Shown one piece after another: positions 48,643-57,031 of a stretch of DNA of 64,000 nucleotides. A program made the translations under genes and the position numbers. This stretch comes from Calycina herbarum (Eukaryota > Ascomycota > Leotiomycetes > Helotiales > Pezizellaceae). A model generated the notes under the pieces. That model searched no databases. It was not told where the DNA came from and saw only the letters and a list, made by a program, of their open reading frames with translations. The first letter of the stretch is position 1. Each line of letters begins with the position of its first letter. Location: the NCBI GenBank assembly GCA_001414485.1, contig LLEY01000188.1:1-64000 (forward strand), given 5' to 3'.

Positions 48643-49260
48643 TTTGATGTTGTGGTGGTTGGGATAATGCTTTGTATTGAATTTGTACGCGGGGTCATCT
48701 TGAATTTTGTTCCTCTAACAGAGCTCTTGGATGATCTGATCGGCGTTTGTTTTGCCGATGTCTTGGCAGTGTCTATCGATAAGACAGCAGGAACCTCTCG
48801 TGGTAAGGTCAACAATAAAAGCGGCAGTAAATATAGGTACTTCCAGTTCGTACCTGCCTACCTGCTTACCTGGTTCATTGTCCTAACTTTCTTGGATAAC
48901 GAACGGTCATTAACCGAAACACTTGGACAATTTAATATTTACCTTGAACAATGAAGTTCGATTGTCCTAAAATATTTGGGTAATATTTAGAACGTGAGCC
49001 TGGGGAAATGGGTGGGGCTACTGCAGGGTAGGATCGGGAGGATCGGCTGTTGGTTTGCTTCCTTAGGTTGTTGGCTTGGCACAAAATGGGGGCTCAGCAA
49101 AACATGACGAAGCCCGGCTCATCGCCTCAATCACTCGAGGCAGGTACAAGTACGATCAGCACACTCACACTCACACTCCCGCCACGCACAAAACCACCTA
49201 CCTACTTGAACTCCGAACTGCCCACCCCTTCTTATACCATACCATCTCAACCACATCAAA
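48643..49260. promoter_or_regulatory. Divergent promoter of rpc37 and Sna3-like gene, carrying a short element
   Basis: 618 bp between start codons. About 180 bp of it (48816-48995) is a copy of the AAAAGCGGCAGT family. A CACACTCACACTCAC run at 49160-49180 may be promoter-related. The frame at 48124-48954 on the plus strand is antisense to rpc37 and is not believed. Confidence 0.5.
48816..48995 (+). mobile_element. Short inverted-repeat element, AAAAGCGGCAGT family, right end lost
   Basis: Left terminus AAAAGCGGCAGTAAATA, then CAGTTCGTACCTGCCTACC, then GGACAATTTAATATTTACC and GAACAATGAAGTTCGATTG. The body matches 23820-23960. No recognisable right terminus. Confidence 0.65.
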
Positions 49261-49780
49261 ATGTGCTCAGGAGACATCTTTCTAGGGCTTATTGCCATAA
49301 TCTTTCCTCCGCTTCCAGGTAATTAATTCTAGGCGTAAGCATGAAGACGACGAATACTAACATCTCTCAGTCTGGGTCAAGACCGGAATCTGTAGCGCCG
49401 ACTCTCTCATCAACATCTGTCTCTGCATGCTCGGTTTCGTTCCCGGCCTCCTTCATTCTTGGTACATCATCGCGAAATTCCCAGAATATGACGAATACGA
49501 TTCTCTACCTCAAGATGCCGAGGCTGGACGTGTTACATACGTCGTCGTAACATCACCAAATGGAGGACGCACAAGAGTTCCAAATCACGTCGTCCGACCT
49601 GGCCCACAGAGCTATGGCACAACCGCCCCCATGGCTCCTCCAGTTCACCAGGATCAGAACGGAACTTGGAATAACAATGGAGCACCCGGTGTCCCAGGCG
49701 CGGAGGGAAGCAGCGGAGGAGTCCCTCCTTCATATGCTGAAGCTGTGAAGGGAGACAATAAGGTTCAAACAAACCACTAG
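49261..49780 (+). CDS. Sna3-like UPF0057/PMP3 membrane protein with PPxY motif
   Basis: Exons 49261-49318 and 49371-49780; a GTAATT donor and a CTCTCAG acceptor create PPLPVWVKTGICSADSLINI, the UPF0057 signature. Two hydrophobic hairpin helices (DIFLGLIAIIFPPLPV and SLINICLCMLGFVPGLLHSW) are followed by YIIAKFP and a long polar tail. The tail ends GVPPSYAEAVKGDNKVQTNH. PPSY is a PPxY motif, which in yeast Sna3 binds the Rsp5 ubiquitin ligase for endosomal/vacuolar sorting. That role is inferred here from family and motif. About 155 residues. Confidence 0.88.
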
Positions 49781-50013
49781 ACTGCACGCCTGTCTCGATG
49801 GGGAGATCGGTGGAATCGTCCCCAAAGACGGAGGATTGGGATTTGATGGATTTGGAGGGTACGCGTTTGTAACGTTTGTGGGAATTATCGGCGCAAGGGA
49901 AGGATCACTGGGGTAATATTGCGGCATCGGATAGCGAGGGACTTTACGTAAAACTGTTTCGTAGGCGTTCTACTCGTCGTTTGGGGATGGTTACACTAGC
50001 ACGCGGTGGACAG

Positions 50014-50210
50014 AAAAAGCGGCAGTGTTCGTACCTGCCTACATAGCTCTTTGTCCCAACTATCTAGGGTAATTCAAAGTAATTGCCCCATATACTCCAA
50101 GCTATTTAGAATATGCACCTAGAAGTTTGGAACAATCGAGCTAAATTGTTTTAGAAAGTTGGAATAATAAGCAAGATAGGTAGGTACGACTCTAATTACT
50201 GCCGCTTTTT
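50014..50210. mobile_element. Complete 197-bp short inverted-repeat element
   Basis: Left end AAAAAGCGGCAGT and right end ACTGCCGCTTTTT are perfect inverted copies for 13 bp. Subterminal GTTCGTACCTGCC faces GTAGGTACGA. Flanked by CAG on each side, a possible 3-bp target duplication. It encodes nothing, so it is a MITE-like non-autonomous element. Confidence 0.85.
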
Positions 50211-50464
50211 CAGTTACGTATTTGAAATAAGCCTTATTTTATGAGGTTTTCGCGACTCAACCCGCTCTATATTTTGTTCTTACAAACTGATAGATTCAAT
50301 AAATTTGGTTACCTGAAGCGTAATTTTCACTTTGCCTCAATTCGACGACGCCGACAACATTACGAGAACGTTATGGTTTTTGTCCGTGAAGGACCACTAG
50401 GTTCTAATATGAGTCGTCATGTCATCTCATGTCGTTACTAAGTTAGCCAGGCCCCTCTCGCAAT

Positions 50465-50658
50465 GAACGGCAGTAAATACTTTGGTTCGTACCTGCCTAC
50501 CCAGCCCTCGTTGTTCCAACTTTCTAGCATAATTCAGGTACATTATGCTAAACGCTTGGAACAATTTGGAATTATCCTATACAGTTGGAGAAATCAACTT
50601 TAATTTTCCCAAAAAGGTAGAACATCGAGAAGGATTGAATATTTTAACTGCCGCTTTT
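50465..50658. mobile_element. Second short inverted-repeat element of the same family
   Basis: Left end AACGGCAGTAAATAC and right end TTTTAACTGCCGCTTTT are slightly diverged inverted copies. GGTTCGTACCTGCCTACCC lies near the left end. About 194 bp, non-coding. Confidence 0.8.
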
Positions 50659-50820
50659 ATTGTCCACCACGAGACTCTTGCTCGCCTAATTCCTAAAAAT
50701 TAGAAGGCAGCCATCATTAGCCGAGATCACAGTTAAACCGCTTTCAACTGAAAACACAGATGAAGAGAGCGCAACATGGAAAGCCCAAGTGGATAGAAAC
50801 CCAATAGCGTAGCCGAGGAT

Positions 50821-51179
50821 TTAGGTCGGGGCAAAGCAGGAGAGCAGACGCTTGAGAATAGTATGTACTAGGAGACAACCCAGCTGGACTTCACACAGCT
50901 TGTTTTTGAGGATGTTGGTGAGGTCATCGCCGAGAAAGGTCAAGATGGATTTGGCGCCGAGCAAGTAGTCGAGGATTGCTATGACAAGATTGATGAGGTT
51001 TACTAGCGGTCCGTATCAGCTCTTATCCACAGAAGCAAGAAGCGTAGAAGGAACTCACATGTTCCGATGAATTGAGTTAGCTTGGTTGAGGCGGTGGTTT
51101 TCTGGACGAGTCAGCTGTGTTCGTATGCATTGTGCTGGCTGACGAAACTTACATTGGCAGGGGAGTCTGCGGAAGCCAT
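50821..51179 (-). CDS. Small 83-residue protein from three exons, uncharacterised
   Basis: Found by splice reading; no single exon reaches 62 codons. Exons: 51179-51153 (MASADSPAN), 51101-51059 (KTTASTKLTQFIGT) and 51002-50821. The last encodes LNLINLVIAILDYLLGAKS, ILTFLGDDLTNILKNKLCEV and QLGCLLVHTILKRLLSCFAPT. Donors are GTAAGT and GTGAGT, acceptors CCAG and CTAG, and all three phases agree. The body is a hydrophobic, Leu/Ile-rich helical segment that could be one or two membrane or amphipathic helices, with three Cys near the end. No family recognised. Could be a small membrane or lipid-associated protein (inference). Confidence 0.7.
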
Positions 51180-53316
51180 CTTAAAAGGGCTTTTTGACCA
51201 GGTCTTACAAAGCTTATTTTGTTGCAATAATGAGTTCTGTAGATTAAGGTTCTAGTTCTTTGCGCGGTGCCGTTCTTGAGAGAAAAGCAAGTTTGAGAGA
51301 GAGCTCAAAATAATTGATATAGGCAAGACGCATAGACCACGATTTCTATGCACCTAGGACTCGTATTGCAAGCCACGTCACTAGCTAGGGCTAGGGCTTA
51401 AGGCTTGGCATGCGCTTCAAATAATCCGAGCTTATTAGTTTAACTTCCTAAAACAATTTGAGATATTAACCTGGCTCTTTCCAAATAAAGATTTCAATTA
51501 TCTGAGAAGAGACGGAGGAAAATGTTTTGAATAATCACTGTAAGCTATTCTCGAAAGTTAGAACAGCGAGATCAGATAGAAAGATACGGATCTAATAAAA
51601 CTTTACTACTACTTCAATTATCCACATAAGTAGTTTCTTCTTATTACCATAATTCCTTCACACTTTTCTACTTGAGTTATTCTACTGATTACCTACATAA
51701 CTAGCAACAAGGGTATACTGAATTCGAATGAGTTTCCATAGTTTCTTTTATAAGATTATCTTCCTCTATTACTTCAAAGACTCTCAGGTAATGTCTATTA
51801 AGCGAAGAAGCGAGGATAGTTGAGATATAACCCCTGTAGAACTCTTAGACTATCACAGAGATATACTTATTCTGGGTTAATTCAAATAATACCCTTCAGA
51901 GGTAGGTTTATCGAGAAGAGAATCTGAGACTCTTGCAGCAAATTTTACTTATCATACTCCTCTCGCGGCAAAGAGTGTTCGGGTAAAATTGCACCTTATT
52001 TGTTCCTAATACTATGACCAATATTAAGTAAGCAGATCATTCTAAATCCAAAGAGTTGCTTGTGACCTCTAGGTATACGAGTGCCCGTTCGTATCTGAAC
52101 ACTCTATCCTTTTCCATTGAGTATTCTGAATTTTGATTCGAGTTGTTTTAAATTCACACGTTACTTTTGCACTATACTTGCAAAACCCTTCTAAATTTCC
52201 CCTTCCTGAATCTGCTTCTCCTTGATCTATTTGGGTCTAGTCTTATTGGACCCTTGTGTGTGCACCCCAGGCGAAACAATCGCCAGTGGAGCCACTTCAA
52301 TGAACCCTGTTTTGGTGAGACCCACTGATAACTATCACCATTCTTCAGAAAAGAGGATGCGGCGGAGTCCGGTCGGAAAGCAGCTTGGCTTTTCACGAGC
52401 AAGAGATAGCCGTCATAGCGTCGATGTTATGGCCAACCGGTGGGAAATTCTGTATTGTACAAGCTGGCGTGGAGAGGTCCGGGGATGATAATTCTCGCTT
52501 AGAAGACTCACCAAATATTTTTCTCATCGTAATAATTTCTGGAATTACACCCTTAAACGCCAAGTATAATGTTGCGCGTTGTAGTTCGTCTCAGGCGAAA
52601 AACACATGGCCATATTATCTGTGGCGTTTATTGCGAAAGCTTGTTGACTGCTGACGACTGGTGATTGGCCAGTTCGTAACAACAAAGCTTAGCCATCAGC
52701 CGAATGCTTAAATCTAATTAAGCATTTCTGCAATCCCCCCCCCCCCCCCAACGAACTAAATGCAATTTTGTATTTGCGCACCGCCCGTGCGATTACATTT
52801 AGTTCAGGGGGAGAGTAGCATCACCAAATCCTACAGTGTTATCAATGCACGAGCAAACTAATCGCACTTCAGTGAGTGTTTCTCGATTCCACTCCTCTTC
52901 GTCCATTATACCTAGTCAATTAAGATTTTGTAACATCAACATCTAAGCCCAATCTCACAGCATTATGAATGTACGAGCAAGCTAATCGCACCTTGGCAAA
53001 TTGGGGTCTAGCACTGTCAAGATAGGATTACAAATAGCATTGATGAAGCGTGGACCAAGATAGATCAAAATAGTTTCAGGCTTCCACAGCCACGGGCATC
53101 TGTGAGCATTGAGTTGACAATTCCGAAGAAGAAGGATTGAGAAGGAGAAGGTATAAGAGAGCAGCGATTTCCTACCAGAATTTCTCATCATCACTACATC
53201 GATCATCTCATTTGTCTCTTCAATCCAAAACCGCTTCTTTCAATCTTTATTCCGCCGATCATCACTTCAACCCAAACCAACTACTTTCACAATCCTCAAA
53301 CCAAATCCACGCCAAT
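51180..53316. other. Long AT-rich intergenic stretch upstream of the secreted-protein gene
   Basis: Contains TTAACTTCCTAAAACAATTTG (51440-51460) and similar decayed element sequence, a 15-nt C run at 52735-52749, and two near-copies of a 45-bp segment at about 52834-52879 and 52954-52999. Frames at 52172-52654 overlap in opposite senses and match nothing known. No gene called. Confidence 0.45.
52735..52810. repeat. Poly-C run next to an inverted repeat
   Basis: Fifteen C residues (52735-52749) precede GAACTAAATGCAAT. That pairs with ATTACATTTAGTTC about 30 bp on, which is followed by AGGGGG that could pair with the C run. The result is a long potential stem. Confidence 0.6.
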
Positions 53317-53733
53317 ATGCAGTTCACTCTCGCAATTGTTGTCGCTATCATGGCCGCTGTCACCAACGCAGCTGCAATCGAGGAGCGAAAAGCCAGCAAC
53401 AAAGCCAACGAGTACAAAACCGCCGACTGGTAAATTTCCCCTTCATTCAAAAAATCTCCCTATGCAATGCTAACGTTTCTCACTAGTTCCGGCGACCTCA
53501 ACTTTGGTCATCATGGCTCAAGCAGTTGGCTCGATGAGTGTATCAACATGGACTCCTCGTCACACTCTGTCTACATGGCAAAAGGCTCGAGATATTTGAC
53601 GGCATACTCCAAGCCAGGCTGCTCAGACCTTTATCGTCTTGGATCTGTCACCATGCAACCAGCTTGTCAGAACTTGGATTGGGGTTTCGTTGGGTTCGAG
53701 AATGTTAGAATAGGAAGTCTCAAATTCGACTAA
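53317..53733 (+). CDS. Small secreted cysteine-containing protein
   Basis: Exons 53317-53429 and 53487-53733; the GTAAAT donor and CACTAG acceptor rebuild a Cys codon at the join (KTADCSGDLNF). The N-terminus MQFTLAIVVAIMAAVTNAAA is a clear signal peptide with likely cleavage after about residue 18-20. The mature part, about 100 residues, contains four Cys (DCSGD, DECIN, PGCSD, PACQN), enough for two disulfides, and ends RIGSLKFD. Family not recognised. Size, secretion signal, Cys content and the repeat-rich surroundings resemble fungal small secreted proteins, some of which act as effectors. No function is demonstrated by the sequence. Confidence 0.85.
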
Positions 53734-54240
53734 ATGTCGAGTGGATTGGAGTCCGTAGACTCTAGGGAATGAAGAGAACGGAGGGGAGAGGAGGGGAGAG
53801 GAGGGGACTGAGGGTGGGGATACTGTAGAAGTTTGGATTCATTTACTTCTTTCGCTTTTAGATTTTGTACATTTTGCATAGAAGATATTCTAGGTGCAGT
53901 TTGCTACCTTAGATACATAGACCCGCTTCTCCTTTTTGTGAAACCTGTGCATTCTTACTTTTTCTCTCTACTTGTTTCTCTCTACAGGCCTTGACGTAAC
54001 TAAGAATTATTCGTATAAATAGTTCCAGTCCTACAATCCTTCTCATTCACTAAGCTTTCTAGGGAATCTCTAATAGATACTACGACTTGTAATTATTTCT
54101 TAAGCAGCTTATTTTAATTCAAGCTTTATATCAGACCTGGAGGAGCCGAAGACATTCACTCTCAAACCCCGGCAAATACCCAATCTTATATCCTAGAAAA
54201 TGAACTTCTAAACGACAGCCTACTTTAAGACTAAATGAGC
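53734..54240. other. Intergenic stretch downstream of the secreted-protein gene
   Basis: A short direct repeat of GGGGAGAGGA lies at 53785-53807. AT-rich otherwise; no gene. Confidence 0.4.
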
Positions 54241-55018
54241 AAAACTCGGTGGTCGTGTGGTCTCGTCAATGTAATCTCATCAATTCACAACTAACATATT
54301 ACGGGCATATAAAATTAGCCGAGCTCTAGACCTTGGCAGGGTTAGAACTAACGTAAGAATTCAGCCCTTTTAAAAGTTATAGAATCTTGTCTAAATTCTT
54401 ATAACTAGTAAAGTTATATATTATAAGAAAAGTACTATAGAGTAAAGATAATATACTCTAGCTATATTAAACTACTAAGCTACTAATAAAAGTATAAACT
54501 AATTTAAGAATTAATTATTACTCTTTATTATAGCTAGAGTATATTATCTTTACTTTATAGTACTTTTCTTATAATACACGACTTTGCTGGTTATAACGAT
54601 ATTCTAGAAGAGCTGAATTCTTACGTTGGTTTCAGCCCTCGCACAGGCCAGAGCTCGGCTAATTTTGCATGCCCGTGGTGAACATATCATAGAAACTTTT
54701 TATTAAGCGAGCCCACCAGCCAATTTCGCCAACCCGACATTCTACAGCTGCAGATGTAGTAGTGAAGAGCCATGGCGATATCCAGTTGACAGCCACCTTG
54801 GACTAATGGATAGGTCCTCGGCGAGCACGCAGTTGATTCTTTTCAGACTACACACACCTCTCAGACTTTTATAAGCAGATTCTCCAGTTGAATTTTTCAG
54901 GCTTTCCAGACGCAGACTCAGTTGATTTCGAGGCTCAAGACGCTGATTCTTTCTCAGACTAGGCGTAAGTTGGATTCTCTTCTCCCGACTTTCCTACTAG
55001 ACCACCGACCACTTTTTT
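54241..55018. mobile_element. Non-autonomous element with GTGGTCG-type inverted ends
   Basis: The left end AAAACTCGGTGGTCGTGTGG faces CCACCGACCACTTTTTTT at the right, an imperfect inverted repeat of about 16 bp. No coding capacity is seen. It contains the foldback at 54301-54676 and a segment, CTACAGCTGCAGATGTAGTAG, shared with the next element. Confidence 0.5.
54301..54676. mobile_element. Foldback element with long inverted arms
   Basis: Arms of about 165-170 bp: left ACGGGCATATAAAATTAGCC, right the complement ending ATGCCCGT. Inner arm sequence TTATAAGAAAAGTACTATA is present in both orientations. The centre is only about 40 bp. Very AT-rich, non-coding. ACATAT occurs just outside both ends (a possible, weak target duplication). 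Confidence 0.75.
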
Positions 55019-55301
55019 TTGTATTTTTCCCCCTCGACTTATAAAAAAGGAAAATATCCTCTAAGATAATCGTTAGTTTTATATATAATTAAAAGTCACA
55101 GAGAGAAAGAATAACAGTAGGTACGTTTTACCTATTCTTAAATTGCTTCTTATAAAAGACATGTCAAAGCAAATAAAACGTATTCACCTCTGAACTCTGA
55201 CAAATACTCCATCGTTTTATCCTATAGCAAGGGCTAGAAACTGTGAGGGAGAGTAGCACTTAAAAATAAATAAGAAGTTTTTCTCTAACAAATAGAACCC
55301 C

Positions 55302-55663
55302 GTGGTCGGGTGGTCGGATGGTCCAGTGGTGTTTAATTCTTTGTTCGCACTAATATAATTTAGTACCTTTCAGCGTGGGACCCTCCAGCTGGACATCAAA
55401 CACCGCTACAGGTGCACATGTAGTAGGATTTGGTCAACAGCAACCAGAAGAGTGCAGCTTTCAAAACAGGATTCAGAGAGACAGCACATTGCAGCCTATA
55501 CACAACGATATTAAACAGGTTCCAGAGAGATGTTGCAGCGTAAACGGGGATGAGAAAACAGAGGATGATGCAGCTAGTTGATGCCACACCGATAGATGGG
55601 TGGGGTAAACACAGCGTGAGGTGTAAGTACAACCCACTCTTCTAAAGAAATCACCCGACCACT
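55302..55663. mobile_element. Second non-autonomous element with GTGGTCGGGTG inverted ends
   Basis: The left GTGGTCGGGTGG is matched by the complement CACCCGACCAC at the right (11 bp exact). The interior includes CTACAGGTGCACATGTAGTAG, 19 of 21 identical to the neighbour's interior segment. No coding capacity believed. Confidence 0.5.
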
Positions 55664-55808
55664 ATTTTTTGTTCTGCTTTCTTTGCAAATATCCCAAGCC
55701 ACACAGGTCGCGAGTCAAGATGTAAGTCACTACTTTTTCTCTCAAAATGTCTGAATATATTTTGTCTATCTATCCAACTGCGGATGAGAAAACATGATGC
55801 AAAAGAGT

Positions 55809-57031
55809 CTACTCGTTGTGATAACTTTCCCAATAGGTAAGCACCGAGTCTTCTACTTCTGGTCTTGCGACATCTCTGACCTTGAAACCCTCCAGCGCCA
55901 TCGGGGCGAAGTCGTATACCATAGTTCCTTGGATTCTCAGTGCAACTCCTGGAAAACTATCAAACTCCACCTGAGTTTGGTGAATATCAGAGCCCGCTTT
56001 AGGTTCCAACCCAAGTGCTCCTCTCCATCTCATGAGCCATTTCTTTTGTATCCGCGAAGGCCAGCAACCGCGACTCAATATACAACATGACTCGAGCTTT
56101 GCCAAAGTTTTTGGCCTGTGGAGGGCACAATCGCACTGTTCCTTGGAATTTATCGCCCCACGAAATCCTTGCCCAAAGCTGGCGAACGTTGTGTTTAGAT
56201 TTGATGTTGTCCATTTTGATTATCCAAATCATGTCAGCAGTTTCGGCAATCCAAGACTTTCTGCTAATCTTGGTGCCGTAATTCTCCATTCACCAGTTAC
56301 ATCCCATATTCTTGCCGGAGGCATATCGATGTATATTTTATCTGGAGCGAGAGCAGCAGCAGGAGTTGCAGAACTACTGGCTTTGGTAGAAACAGCATGA
56401 GGTGCATCGGGAGCAAATGCTGTGTATCTACGAGGTTGTAGAACCATGCTGTCCTCCTACATTTTGTCAGTCTATCACATCAATCATTCATAATGCTGGC
56501 TGGTACAATACGTAAGGGTTGTATTCCAACTCGTCCCATTGCTGTTTTACTAGCCAAGGTGGCTTTGAACTTAAGTTCTTCTCCATATAGATCATGCAGA
56601 ATTCAATGTCGATAGACGTGAAGTCCAAGGTCGAGAAATCCGGGCGATGTATGAAATAAAACTCAGTTTGTTTCCGTTCGGCCGTTGTGCCTCCAAATTT
56701 CTTATTTTGCCTCATCCCTCCATCTACGCCGCGCCAATTCATGATCCAAGTTGTATTTCTTGATCCGGGTTTGGTTTCTGAATCAAGATCACAGAGCTTG
56801 CTGAATTCTGAAGCAGTACAGTGTGTCGTCTTGTTTAGAATCAAGGGGGCAGAGCCGCAAAAGACCTTTCATTTCGCCGAAATCAAATTCGCCGTAGAGT
56901 TGGCATGGCGAACAGTGGCGGTAATAGTACATTCTGAGGGAAGACTTGGTTGTGTCGATTTTGGGATGTGAAGTACTCACCAAGGTGTATTGACCTTCAA
57001 CATCCCAACAGACCTCTGGTGCCTTCGATGC
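55809..57031 (-). pseudogene. Decayed third copy of the repeated-domain pair
   Basis: Directly follows the TAA of the neighbouring gene in the same frame: ASKAPEVCWDVEGQYTL, then CQLYGEFDFGEMKGLLRLCP. The frame then shifts near 56830 to EFSKLCDLDSETKPGSRNTTWIMNWRG. A plausible intron remains (CCTTAC|GTATTG to ATGTAG|GAGGAC, about 56513-56455). The second half reads ARIWDVTGEWRITAPRLAESLG, shifts near 56230 to RQLWARISWGDKFQGTVRLCPP, shifts again near 56090 to QKKWLMRWRGALGL and ends LTYWESYHNE at 55809. The motifs match the A and B domains of the intact protein. Three frame breaks plus the stop indicate a pseudogene. An alternative is that some breaks are introns, but the first would remove the core RLCP motif. 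Confidence 0.7.

Larger units (their letters stand above)
49781..50820. other. Convergent intergenic stretch with two neighbouring short elements
   Basis: Between the Sna3-like gene and the 83-residue gene. It contains two copies of the AAAAGCGGCAGT family (50014-50210 and 50465-50658) listed separately. No gene seen; a 66-codon frame at 50241-50441 sits between the two elements and is not believed. Confidence 0.55.

Noticed and set aside
48124..48954. 276-codon plus-strand frame
   Set aside because: Most of it is antisense to rpc37, whose protein is clearly recognisable on the minus strand.
56800..56880. Reading the break at about 56830 as a normal intron
   Set aside because: A frame-keeping intron is possible on paper but would delete the GLLRLCP core found in every other copy, and the later breaks have no splice signals, so decay is preferred.
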